From Brachyhypopomus gauderio (Eukaryota > Chordata > Actinopteri > Gymnotiformes > Hypopomidae), in the NCBI RefSeq assembly GCF_052324685.1, contig NC_135212.1:973501-1037500 (forward strand): 64,000 nt of DNA. Reading direction: 5' to 3'. The notes under the pieces are model-generated. The model was given only the letters and a program-made list of their open reading frames with translations, was not told the DNA's origin and made no database searches. Shown here in pieces: positions 9,894-19,453 of this stretch; position 1 is the stretch's first letter; each line of letters begins with the position of its first letter. Made by a program: the position numbers and the translations under genes.

Positions 9894-12148
9894 ACGCCCA
9901 GGTTCTTAACACATTGTCTGGCTTTCAGATTCATTTGATTTAAATAAGTCTGGACATCGTTCCTTTGTGAATCACTGCCAAGAACAAGAACCTCTGTCTT
10001 CTGTTTATTTAACTGCAGAAAATTGTCAGACATCCATGTCTGTATATCATCTATGCAGTCAAACAGTGAGCAAATTGATTTTAGGGCTTTAGGTTCTAGC
10101 GAAATATAAAGTTGAGTGTCATCTGCATATTGATGATAACTAATACCATGTTTATTAATGATGTGTGGTAATGGAAGCATATATAGGTTGAATAGTAACG
10201 GCCCAAGAATTGATCCTTGGGGGACACCACAAGTTATTTTTTGACGTGTGGAGGAAGAGGTACCTAATGCTACATAGTAATCACGCCCAGTTAGGTACGA
10301 TCTAAACCAGTCTAAGACTAAGCCACTAAGGCCTACCCAGCTCTGTAGTCGATCAAGAAGTATTTCATGATCAACGGTGTCAAAAGCGGCGCTTAAATCT
10401 AGCAGAAAAAGGACTGAGAGTTTGCCTGCATCCTTATTCAATCTCAAGTCATTTACTACCTTAACTAGGGCTGTTTCAGTGCTGTGGAGAGCTCTGAAAC
10501 CAGATTGAAAAGTGTCATTTATTTGATTTACTTTGACATAGTCATTCAACTGGATTGACACTACTTTTTCAATGATTTTGCTAAGAAAGGAAAGGTTAGA
10601 TATAGGTCGATAATTATTAAGAATTGTGGGATCAAGATTTCTGTTCTTTAATAGTGGTTTAACCATTGCAGTTTTAAAAATTTTAGGGAATTCACCCAAT
10701 TGCAGAGACTGATTAACAATCGTTAGAACTTCATTTGCTAATGAGCTCAGAACCTGCTTGAAAAAGCTTGTTGGTAAAGGGTCCATTTCACAAGTAGAGG
10801 ATTTTAGTGATGAAATCACATCAAGTAGTGTTACCATGTCAACTTCTTGGAAATATGACATATTAAAGTTAGGCTGAGTAACTGATATAAGGGTTGATGG
10901 TCTATTAGTGCTTGTTGCTATGTTCTGCCTTATACTAGTAATCTTGTCCCTAAAAAATATAGCAAACTCCTCACATTTTTCAACTGAAACAGTCTCAGGG
11001 AAGCCACAGGAGGTGGGGTTTACTAGCTGATCTATGCTTCTGAACAAGACAGCTGAGTTATTATTGGATGAATTGATTAAGGTAGAGAAATAGTTTTTCC
11101 TTGCTGATTTCACTTCACTGTTGTAATTCTGCAATGTTGTTTTATAAATATCAAAATGTACTTGCAATTTTGACTTTCACCAACGTCTCTCAGCCTGCCT
11201 ACAATCTTGCCTAAATTTTACAATAGATGGAGTGTTTCTCCAGGGCATCTTAATTTTACCAGAGATTATTTTAGTTACCTTTGGTGCCACAGCATCAATA
11301 CAGTTCCTAACTCTGTGTGTGAATGTTTCAACTAGCTCATTCCCATTTTCTGAGAGGGGAGGGAGGGACTGTATCATGTCTGTGAAGGCCACGGCACTGC
11401 CAGCACTGAGATAACGCTTGGTTATTGTGCGCTTTTCACTGAGTGTTCTAGTAGATAATGACATGTTGAAAAATACACCAAAATGGTCAGAGATTGCAAC
11501 ATCAGTAATTTCAGTATTATTAACCTCTATACGTTTAGAAATGACCAAATCTAAAATGTGGCCATGCTTATGAGTTGGGCCTGATACATGCTGTATGAGA
11601 TCAAAAGAGTTAAGCATCCTCATGAATTCTGAAGTGATTGGATTTGTGGATATATCCATGTGAATATTAAAATCCCCAGCAATTAAAACATAATCAAAAT
11701 CAATTAAAATCCTTGAAAGCATTTCTTCAAAATCTTCAAGAAAATCTGCATGTAGTCTGGGAGGATGATAGATAACAATCAAAAGAACTGAATAAGTACT
11801 GTTGAGTTGTACTGCCAGATATTCAAACGCAGGATGTTCCCCTAATGAGATCTGCTTACATCGGAATGCTTTATGGTAAAAACATGCAACACCACCACCT
11901 CTCTTATTTACCCTGGAGACATTAAAATAGTTAAAGTCGGGAGGTGAAGCTTCATTTAGCACTATTGCTCCATTGCTATCAAGCCAAGTCTCTGTTAGAA
12001 AAAGAAAGTCCAGACAGTAATCTTCAATTAATTTAGCTATTATAAAAGACTTGTTTGTGAGTGAGCGGACATTTAGTAAGGAGACTTTGAAGACTTGATG
12101 TGTTTGATCAGCATCGCTTACATCACTTGTGCATTTCACTGGGATCAA
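9894..12148 (-). pseudogene. LINE ORF2: AP endonuclease plus reverse transcriptase, interrupted
   Basis: The endonuclease half (12148-11177) has the VRSLTNK start, LFLTETWL, GGGVACFY, GDFNIH and SDHFGVF motifs of LINE AP endonucleases. A single TGA at 11174-11176 then interrupts the frame between RRW and KSKLQ. The same frame continues as reverse transcriptase (NYRPISNLSF, LLDLSAAFDTVDHE, GVPQGSILGP, QYADD). The RT catalytic motif is intact. The frame is cut by the LTR at 9893, so the thumb and C-terminus are missing. A homologous join in the LINE at 15490-18622 reads through with a lysine, so the TGA is a mutation. Confidence 0.9.
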
Positions 12149-12283
12149 ATTTTGTTTGTTACAATGTTTTGTACCCTTATGTTTTCTTCTGATTACATTT
12201 TTATTTCGATTCTGAGAGCCATGCCACCGGCTATTTAAAATAACTGGAATGTAGCACTGACTAGGAGCATGGGTTCCAGTGTG

Positions 12284-13954
12284 TCAGACCTGAGAATTCA
12301 CTGAGTGTGCAGGAGAAGTGGGTGAGTTCCTGCAAGACAGCAGGCTGTAGTGTTGCAGAACCTCTTCAATCTCCTGGAGTTTACCTCTGAGACTGTGGAC
12401 AGATTCTCTGACAGGAGATGGTGGGCTCCTTTGACTGACATTACTGACGTTACTGCTGGCGGTTGGGTGCGGATTCCGCATGTGAGTGATTCCATACATT
12501 AGATTGTCCACAAGCATTTGAGTCCCAGCCCTGTTAGGGTGAAGCTGATCAGGTTTAAAAAGCTCAGGACGCCTCCAAAAAATGTTGAAATTGTCAATGA
12601 AGTTTACCTTCCGATGTGCACAGGCTGTAGTGAGCCAGCTGTTTAGAGCCAGCAGTCTGGTAAAGTGACCACTGCCTCGACGTGCAGTTGGTATCGGTCC
12701 AGAAATGAACACTTCACACCGGGAAAACTCCAGAATGTCGAGCAGATGGTTAAAATCCTGTTTCAGTATCTCAGACTGTTGTTTGTAAACATCGCTAGAG
12801 CCGACATGTACAATCAGTCTTTCCGTAGCTGGATGGTCATGCAATATGTGTGGAATCATGGGTATCACTTCACAGACAGTAACACGAGGAAAGCAAAAGG
12901 CCTTAATACTGTTGCTCCATACATCTCTGATGACTGAGTCCCCAATTAGCAGCGTTTTGGGCTGTGGTGGTGTTCCTCGTCTTCTTTCACCATTAATGCC
13001 TCGGCGGCTAACATGGTTACCACCCCGATGGCCAACATGGTTACCACCCCGATGGCCAACATGGTTACCACCCCGATGGCCAACATGGTTAGCATCCCGA
13101 TGGCCAACATGGTTACCACCCCGATGGCCAACATGATTACCACCCCGATGGCCAACATGGTTAGCATCCCGATGGCCAGCATGGTCACCACCCCGATGGC
13201 CAACATGGTCACCATCCCGATGGCCAACATGGTCACCACCCCGATGGACAACATGGTCACCACCCCGATGGCCAACATGGTTACCACCCCGATGGCCAAC
13301 ATGGTTAGCATCCCGATGGCTAACCCTCTTAGCATGCTTGTTAGCATGCTGCTGGCTAACACAGTTGGCAGCCTGGTGGTTGGTCCGCGATTGGCCAGAG
13401 TTATTTGCAAGCTTAGCAGCCAGACTGGAGTCGGATCTCTGATGCTGATTGGGGTGCGTTTGATGTCCTTGATGTCCTGGAGAGGGAGGCAGTATGTTGT
13501 GATGAGACTGCTCAGTTTCTGCTACTTCAGTTGAGGCAAGAGCTTCATATCTGTTATCGAGAAGAATGTTCTGTTCTGAAGATTGCTGCTTGCCGCCGCT
13601 GCTGTGCTGGTTTCTGCTACGTTCCTTCCCCCGAACAAGAGTCCAGCCCTTATCATTGTTGTTGTTAACAGGATTAGGAGTTGAGGCCAAGATGAGCTTA
13701 GGCTTTGCCCCCAGTACATCCCAGCGACAATGGAGAGAAACGTCTCTTTCTTTGCCAGTCACAGGGACGGTTTTGTCAGCGGTTTGTGTGGCAAGAATCG
13801 AGTCCAGATATTCTTCCTCCTCCCTTATAGAATGTAAGGTATGGATTCTTTCCTGAAGTTCTGAAACCCTCTGAGACAGTTTGATACACTCAGAGCAAAT
13901 AGATGATGTGGAAGCATGAGGCATAATCGCAAAAGCACCGGGCACAAGGCTCAA
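12284..13954 (-). CDS. LINE ORF1 with SGNH-esterase domain and 13-copy coding repeat
   Basis: 556 residues, uninterrupted. The N-terminus has a Cys pair (CSEC) and a short coiled coil. A low-complexity Ser/Gln/Asn region follows, then the 8-residue repeat HRGGNHVG. The C-terminal half resembles an SGNH/GDSL hydrolase: LLIGDSVIRD (Ser block), IVHVGSSDV (where Gly-x-Asn-Asp is usual) and DQLHPNRAG (Asp-x-x-His block). ORF1 proteins of CR1/L2 elements bind their RNA; the esterase role is unresolved in the literature. The Asn block is altered to GSSD. ORF2 begins about 135 bases downstream. Confidence 0.87.
   Translation of the reverse strand: MSLVPGAFAIMPHASTSSICSECIKLSQRVSELQERIHTLHSIREEEEYLDSILATQTADKTVPVTGKERDVSLHCRWDVLGAKPKLILASTPNPVNNNNDKGWTLVRGKERSRNQHSSGGKQQSSEQNILLDNRYEALASTEVAETEQSHHNILPPSPGHQGHQTHPNQHQRSDSSLAAKLANNSGQSRTNHQAANCVSQQHANKHAKRVSHRDANHVGHRGGNHVGHRGGDHVVHRGGDHVGHRDGDHVGHRGGDHAGHRDANHVGHRGGNHVGHRGGNHVGHRDANHVGHRGGNHVGHRGGNHVGHRGGNHVSRRGINGERRRGTPPQPKTLLIGDSVIRDVWSNSIKAFCFPRVTVCEVIPMIPHILHDHPATERLIVHVGSSDVYKQQSEILKQDFNHLLDILEFSRCEVFISGPIPTARRGSGHFTRLLALNSWLTTACAHRKVNFIDNFNIFWRRPELFKPDQLHPNRAGTQMLVDNLMYGITHMRNPHPTASSNVSNVSQRSPPSPVRESVHSLRGKLQEIEEVLQHYSLLSCRNSPTSPAHSVNSQV
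13010..13321 (-). repeat. 24-bp minisatellite, 13 units, inside LINE ORF1
   Basis: Thirteen head-to-tail copies of a 24-bp unit (plus-strand phase aacatggttaccaccccgat then ggcc) fill exactly 312 bases. On the coding strand each gives 8 residues, mostly HRGGNHVG with variants HRDANHVG and HRGGDHVG. Because the unit is a multiple of three and lacks stops, several frames on both strands stay open here; those frames are not genes. The two main variants alternate in blocks, suggesting expansion by unequal exchange or replication slippage of multi-unit segments. Confidence 0.95.
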
Positions 13955-14302
13955 ATATCCAAGTTAAAAATCCAAAGTGCAAAAATAACACCAAATAAGT
14001 TCTGGCAGGTATTTCACAGCTGAAAACAATATCAGCTGCTGATAAAACAGTGCACAAAAACCACTCACAAGGATGAGGCGCAAAAAACAGTTCACTCGCA
14101 GTGTCGGACTGTCGGAATGTAAAAAAATGCTAAATAATCCTTTATAGATGAATGTAAAAAAGCTTACCAAGTGAAGTAACGAGTAATGGATCCTTTTAAC
14201 TTGTAAAAATAACTTGAACTTGTAGATATAACTCAAATAAATGAAAGGACAAGCAGAGCTGACAGAAAAGCGTCTGTACAGGAGGAAAGCAGGAAGTGAC
14301 TT

Positions 14303-14332
14303 TAATTGAGGGGCTTTAAAGCCCCTCAATTA
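14303..14332. repeat. 30-bp perfect palindrome at the junction of two opposed L2 segments
   Basis: Sequence centred on ctttaaag reads identically on both strands over 30 bases. Its right half is native to the plus-strand L2 3' region: the same bases occur at about 39086-39100 in another copy. Its left half is therefore an inverted duplicate of that end, attached to the 5' end of the minus-strand L2. Confidence 0.9.
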
Positions 14333-15182
14333 TGGAATAGCCTTCCAGCTCCAATCCGAGATTCTGACACAGTTCCAATCTTTAAATCTAGACTTAAGAC
14401 TCACCTGTTTAATCAGGCCTTCAGCTAATATTCCCCTTGTAAGGTGTAGGGGCTTGGGGACCCCCAGACGTTGAGATTTCTGGTGATCTGAGATGTTGAT
14501 GCTGTCATCCAGCTGTGTCATGGCATCACTCTACTTGTGACAATGACTTGACTGGAAAGCAATGTTTCAGTGAGCCCTCATGCCTGTGGTCACCTCTGAA
14601 CCCCTCCCTTTAGTTATGCTGCTATAGATTAGCCTGCCGGAGCCACATGCTCATCACTGGCACATGAGCTATGTACATTTAAATCAATGGTGGTTTAAAT
14701 TCATGTCCACTCAGTCTGTATTGTCTATCTTTTTGCATGCCTCCACCCAAGACGATTGGATACAGGCACCTACAGGCACCTGGGGGATGATCTGCCGGTG
14801 GATGTGCTGATGCCGAAGTTGGATGAGCCGTTGCCACGAGGGGTCATGCTGATGCTGGCCCGCCTGAGGCCCACCCCCTGAGGCCCACTGCCTGCACCGA
14901 GGAGACTGAGGCTGCTTGGCCGGGGAACAGGAGCCTTGACTGTTGCTGTGGAACTTTGAAACCACCCTGCGACCACGGGCTTGTGTTAACGGGCCGCTCA
15001 ATGGAGGATGGGTTCCCTTTTGAGTCTTGGTCCTACCGAGGTTTCTTCCTAATCCCCACCCTATAGGGAGTTTTTCCTCGCCACTGTCGCCTTTGGCTTG
15101 CTCATTAGGGATCTGGACCCATATGATTGTAAAGCTGCTTTGTGACAACGTGTGTTGTGAAAAGCGCTATATAAATAAATTT
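14313..15182 (+). mobile_element. L2-type LINE 3' end, plus strand
   Basis: Starts inside the last ORF2 codons (FKAPQLWNSLPAPIRDS, IFKSRLKTHLF) and runs through the 3' untranslated region to an ataaataaattt tail at about 15170. A second copy of the same family lies at 37629-40715, with closely similar sequence in both the ORF2 end and the untranslated region. It is either a separate 5'-truncated insertion or the sense half of the neighbouring inverted LINE. Confidence 0.85.
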
Positions 15183-15489
15183 GACTTTTACTTTAAGAGG
15201 GCATATTCAGTCAAACATGAATTTTTAAGCCTACATACTGTACATTAAAAGGGGTTGATAACCTGTTTATTCAGCTAAACATGAGATTTGAAATGTAAGC
15301 CAACATTTAGTACATTTAACCTGTTTTCGGCAGTGCCGACTCTTCCCCTGGGCTTCATCAGTGCTTGACCCAGCGTCAGCAGCATTAGCAAATGGGTGCT
15401 TTGCGTTTAAATGGTACTTCAGACTGGTAAAACTCCTAGAATAAACTAATTCCGCGTTGCATAAGGTGCAAACAACTTTAGTCTTTCAG
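15183..15489. other. Unassigned spacer
   Basis: About 300 bases between two LINE segments. No open frame, terminal repeat or known repeat motif recognised. Confidence 0.6.
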
Positions 15490-18400
15490 AGGGACAAAGG
15501 AAGATGGCGCCTGCGTGTTTGGCTGGCCGTCTGCTCCTTCTATTTTCAGTTTTCTCTTCTTTATGTATGTATGCATGTGTTTGTCTGTTTGTCAAGCACA
15601 CAGAATCAACTGCACTGATTTACGATCGCCAAACTTTATTGAGCATACGATCAACTGTTACGGACTTATGTATCCTAAATGCTGGAGAACATGATTCTCG
15701 TCACCATTGCAGCACGCTACCTGAATGCTTTCATCGCCTATCCTGCTGCATTCCTCAGAAAATGAAGCACAGCAGAAAACGAGGGAAGCGTGGTGGTGTT
15801 TTATAGAGGATTAAATGTCTTGCACGCGTTCATCACGGAAATGCGCGTTTTTTAAATCGTGTCAACAATGCTGGCTTAAAATGGACTCTCTCACACCGTT
15901 CACTGGAATTATGCTATGCTGATCTTCTGGCTGTTCACCCGGATCAGAGCTGTCCGATGAGACTAAGACTGCACGCTCGCAGAAGAGGAGGAGTAGTTCA
16001 CCAGAATATTCGAATACTGGATCACATAACACAGGAGAAGAAGAGGGAACCCGTTACTATGGTCAAGGTGGCTCTGATAAATGCAAGATCTGTCTCCAAT
16101 AAGACATTTATTTTAAATTACTTTTTTACATCCCGTGGACTCGATCTTCTATTTTTAACAGAAACATGGCTTACTGTTGGTGAACTTGCTCCATTTTCTA
16201 AAATATGTCCCGTGAATTGTGGCTTTCTTAGCTCACCTAGGATTTCAGGTCGAGGTGGAGGTGTAGCAACAATTCATAAAAATGTTTATAAATGCTGCCG
16301 TGTTCCAATTGAAAAGCCCCCTAGTTTCGAGGTCCAAATTGTAAAAATTGGTTTTACAGACCCTTTAATATGTGTCCTCATATACAGACCACCAAAAACA
16401 AACCAACATTTTATTAGTGAATTTTCAGATTTTTTATCTTTTATCATGACTACTTCAGACAGGATATTGATCCTAGGTGATTTTAACATTCATGTGTGTT
16501 GCCCATTGAAACCAATGGCCAAGGACTTTATCCATATCTTGGATTCTTTTGGCATAACACAGTATAATAAGGGTTCTACACACAGTCACGGTCATACATT
16601 GGATCTTATTCTTTCATATGGTTTCTTAGTTGAGGAAATGGTTACTGAGGATATTGGCTTTTCTGACCATAAATCAATAACTTTTAATTTAGTGCTACCC
16701 AATAAGATGGTTCCTGGTAGAACATCAGGAAAACTTTCCCGAATATTCAGACCTTGTGCAGCTGATCAGTTTTCCATAGCATATACAAATACTCTTAACA
16801 GTTCTGACCTTGTAAATTTGTCTCAGATGGGCATGGAAGAGGGGGTGGATTCATTTTATTCTGCATGTACTGAAATTCTTGATGTTATTGCCCCTTATAA
16901 AGTTAAACATCCTAGATCTAGCACACAACCTTGGGTAAACGACGAGATTAGAACATACAGAAAAGAATGTAGGAAGGCAGAACGCAGATGGAAAAAAGAT
17001 AAGTTACAAATACCTTTTGACATTCTGAAAACTACTCTGTCTAAGTTTCAAGAGGCTTTTAAATCAGCCAGGGCAGCGCATTTTTCAAATCTTATATCAA
17101 GAAATGCCCATAGACCAAAGATCTTGTTTAGTACAATAAACTCCATACTCAGCCCTCCTATGCCAGATGGCCTTGAAGCCTGTCCAAAAATATGTGAAGA
17201 TTTTTTAGTTTTTTACAGATAAAATCAAAAATATTAGACAGCATATTATACCTAAGATTATAGAGCCTGTTACATATAAACCATGTACGTCAACATTCAA
17301 AACCTTCAAACCAGTGTCCCTTTTACAGTTAAGAGATATAGTTTTTAAAATGAAGGCAACTACTTCACCGCTAGACGCTATTCCATCATGGCTGCTTAAG
17401 GAAGCTTTTGATGTTTTAGGACAAAATCTTCTAACTATTATAAATACAAGTCTCAACACAGCTACTGTTCCTGTTTGTTTCAAACATGCTGTTGTTCAAC
17501 CTCTCCTTAAAAATCATAATCTTGACTCTGAAGCCCTGAGCAATTATAGACCTATTTCCAAATTATTATTTTTATCTAAGATTTTAGAAAAGGTTGTCTT
17601 TAAGCAGCTTGTAGATTTTTTAAACATGAATATTTACGAAGCTTTTCAATCTGGTTTTAGATCAAAACATAGCACAGAAACTGCACTCTTAAAAGTGACT
17701 AACGATTTGCTACTTGCCAGTGACTGTGGTGATTGCTGTATTTTGGTTGTTTTGTGTGGTTCGACCAAATTAGCACAAACCAGTAAAATTAATTTAGGCT
17801 CTCTGAACTCCTATGTTTGATGTCACGTAAGGAATCTGGGGGTAATTTTTGATGCAGAGTTGAAATTTGATAAACAAATCAGTACAGTTGTCAGAAATAG
17901 TTTTTTTCAATTAAGAAGCATTGCCAAAATGTAATCATTTGTTACTACGCATGATTTAGAGATAGTTTTTCATGCTTTTATTACTTCCCGTTTGGACTAC
18001 TGTAATTCCTTATATTATGGAATAAGCCAATCCTCTGTTAATCGTTTGCAGCTTGTCCAGAATGCAGCACCCCGCCTTCTCTTGGGTATAACGAAAAGAG
18101 AACATATCACCCCAATTTTAGCTTCTCTCCATTGGCTACCTGTGAAATTCAGAATTGAATACAAAGTTTTATTGCTTGTTTTTAAAGCCCTGCATGGAAT
18201 GGCTCCGTCTTATATTGCGGATATGCTGGTACCATACACTGCTCAAAGATCATTAAGGTCTTCTTCTCAGTCTCTCTTGACAGTGCCCCGAGTTCGGTTA
18301 AAACAAAAAGGAGATCGTGCTTTTTCGACTGCAGCGCCAAGAATTTGGAATTGTTTACCCCTGGAATTGAGGCAATCAACATCTTTAATTTCTTTTAAAT

Positions 18401-18622
18401 CCAATCTTAAAACACATTTTTATTCTCTTGCTTTTGAAAATAACTAACAACGTGTGTGATCAACGTGTGATCGTGATTATATGTGTGCTGTAAAGCTTTT
18501 GGTCTATATTGGACATGTAAGAAGGGGGAGATATGAGCAGGATTTTACAATATGTAAAGCACTTTGGTTAACACCCTGTGTTTTTAAATGTGCTATATAA
18601 ATAAAGTGAACTTGAACTTAGT
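15490..18622 (+). mobile_element. L2-type LINE, plus strand, internally deleted
   Basis: Begins near gaagatggcgcctgcgtg with a 5' leader that carries a short signal-peptide-like open frame (from 15504). It continues with ORF2 and ends with a 3' tail reading tgctatataaataaagtgaa then a gaactt repeat at about 18590-18620. It belongs to a different subfamily from the minus-strand L2. Dead for mobility because of frameshifts and loss of the RT palm. Confidence 0.85.
15957..18447 (+). pseudogene. LINE ORF2 remnant: endonuclease and partial reverse transcriptase
   Basis: Endonuclease motifs (NARSVSNK, LLFLTETWL, GRGGGVA, GDFNIHV, SDHKSITF) run from about 16060 to 16700. A frameshift occurs near 17217 in the codons for FYRDK. 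The reverse transcriptase resumes with NYRPISKL and FRSKHSTETAL but jumps near 17745 from the CILVVL strand to sequence normally lying after the YADD palm. The catalytic aspartates are therefore deleted. A stop (17818-17820) and others follow. The C-terminal part (LDYCNSL, LHWLPV, RAFSTAAPRIWNCLP) ends at 18447. Confidence 0.88.
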
Positions 18623-18685
18623 CTTGTCAATTTTTTATATCGCCCGATAAGAGTATCACATTATATTGTCAATTCCAGGTTCCGC

Positions 18686-18810
18686 AATTAAAAGTCCTCA
18701 CCAGGATTTTGCTCAAGCTTGCTAGATTTTCTAATTAGCAATCCAGGTAAAATTAGTTGAATCAACACAATCCAGGAAGCCTGAGCAAAATCCTGGTGAG
18801 AACTTTTATT
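18686..18810. mobile_element. MITE inserted in the left terminal repeat of the P-type transposon
   Basis: 125-bp element with near-perfect terminal inverted repeats (aattaaaagtcctcaccagg left; its inverse ending gagaacttttatt right, about 28 bp). It interrupts the P-element repeat between ...ggttccgc and cgcggcagagcc; CGC on both sides could be a 3-bp target duplication (18683-18685 and 18811-18813), as in PIF/Harbinger. No coding capacity. Confidence 0.8.
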
Positions 18811-18976
18811 CGCGGCAGAGCCGTAGAAAGAGAGAGTTGCGACACTCTGTGATCTCGCCGCTCAGAGGTCACGTGGTTCATGGAGGACCATATAGTTCCA
18901 ATCAAACACGAACACTGAATGGTTTTAAACGGGAAAGACATCAGCGGTTACCGTATTTCTGGTAAATATTACAACA

Positions 18977-19137
18977 TACAGGGTTGCCAACACGCATTTG
19001 ACCGTTTTCACACGCTCTCACGCCACACTTCCGATATCTCACGACGAAAAAAAATATCCAGTTTATTTACCTCAGATCCACAGATGTGATTCAATACGTT
19101 ACTAGCTCGCTAGCTCTGGCGCCATCCACCGGCGATA
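18977..19137 (+). repeat. Dispersed MITE-like repeat, copy 1 (cagggttgcc family)
   Basis: Shares cagggttgccaac, cacgcatttgaccg, tcacgccacac and agtttatttacctc with copies at 58268-58446 and 63651-63765. The CAGGG start is hAT-like. Right end not defined. Lies within the non-coding 5' part of the P-type transposon. Confidence 0.65.
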
Positions 19138-19453
19138 TAACACTTAATCTGCTTTATATCAACTTAATATTTATATCAACTTTCAATAAATATTTATTGA
19201 TATAATTTTTATAGTATCTTTGAACAAAACTAGAGTTACAAATAGCCTGTTGAAGCAGCCTGCACTATTAAAGGTTCAGGCATAGATTTATTTAGTCCAC
19301 AAAACAACACTAAAAACACATTTAACATTTAATACATAGATTTATTCTGTAGTCTACACTACAACACTAAAATAACATCATTAAATACATAAATTAATTC
19401 ATCCCTAACATTTTCGTTTCACATCAAACTTCTAGATTGATTTCTTATTGAAC

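Larger units (their letters stand above)
9894..14303 (-). mobile_element. L2/CR1-type LINE, minus strand, truncated at its 3' side by the provirus
   Basis: Reading on the minus strand: a 5' untranslated region (14303-13955), ORF1 with an SGNH-esterase domain, then ORF2 with AP-endonuclease and reverse transcriptase. ORF2 stops abruptly at the KNLGV motif just downstream of the RT palm, where the LTR begins. An esterase-bearing ORF1 is a known property of CR1/L2-clade LINEs. The exact clade is my inference from the sequence feel of ORF2. Confidence 0.88.

Noticed and set aside
13010-13321. Possible CRISPR-like array
   Set aside because: Units are directly adjacent with no spacers and lie in a LINE coding region of a vertebrate genome.
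13013-13534. Long plus-strand open frame of MVTTPMAN-type repeats
   Set aside because: Antisense of the 24-bp minisatellite in LINE ORF1; the unit lacks stops in several frames, so the frame is open by composition only.
18662-18669. 8-bp target duplication for the P-type transposon
   Set aside because: Left tatattgt and right acacctct do not match, and shifting the border did not help.
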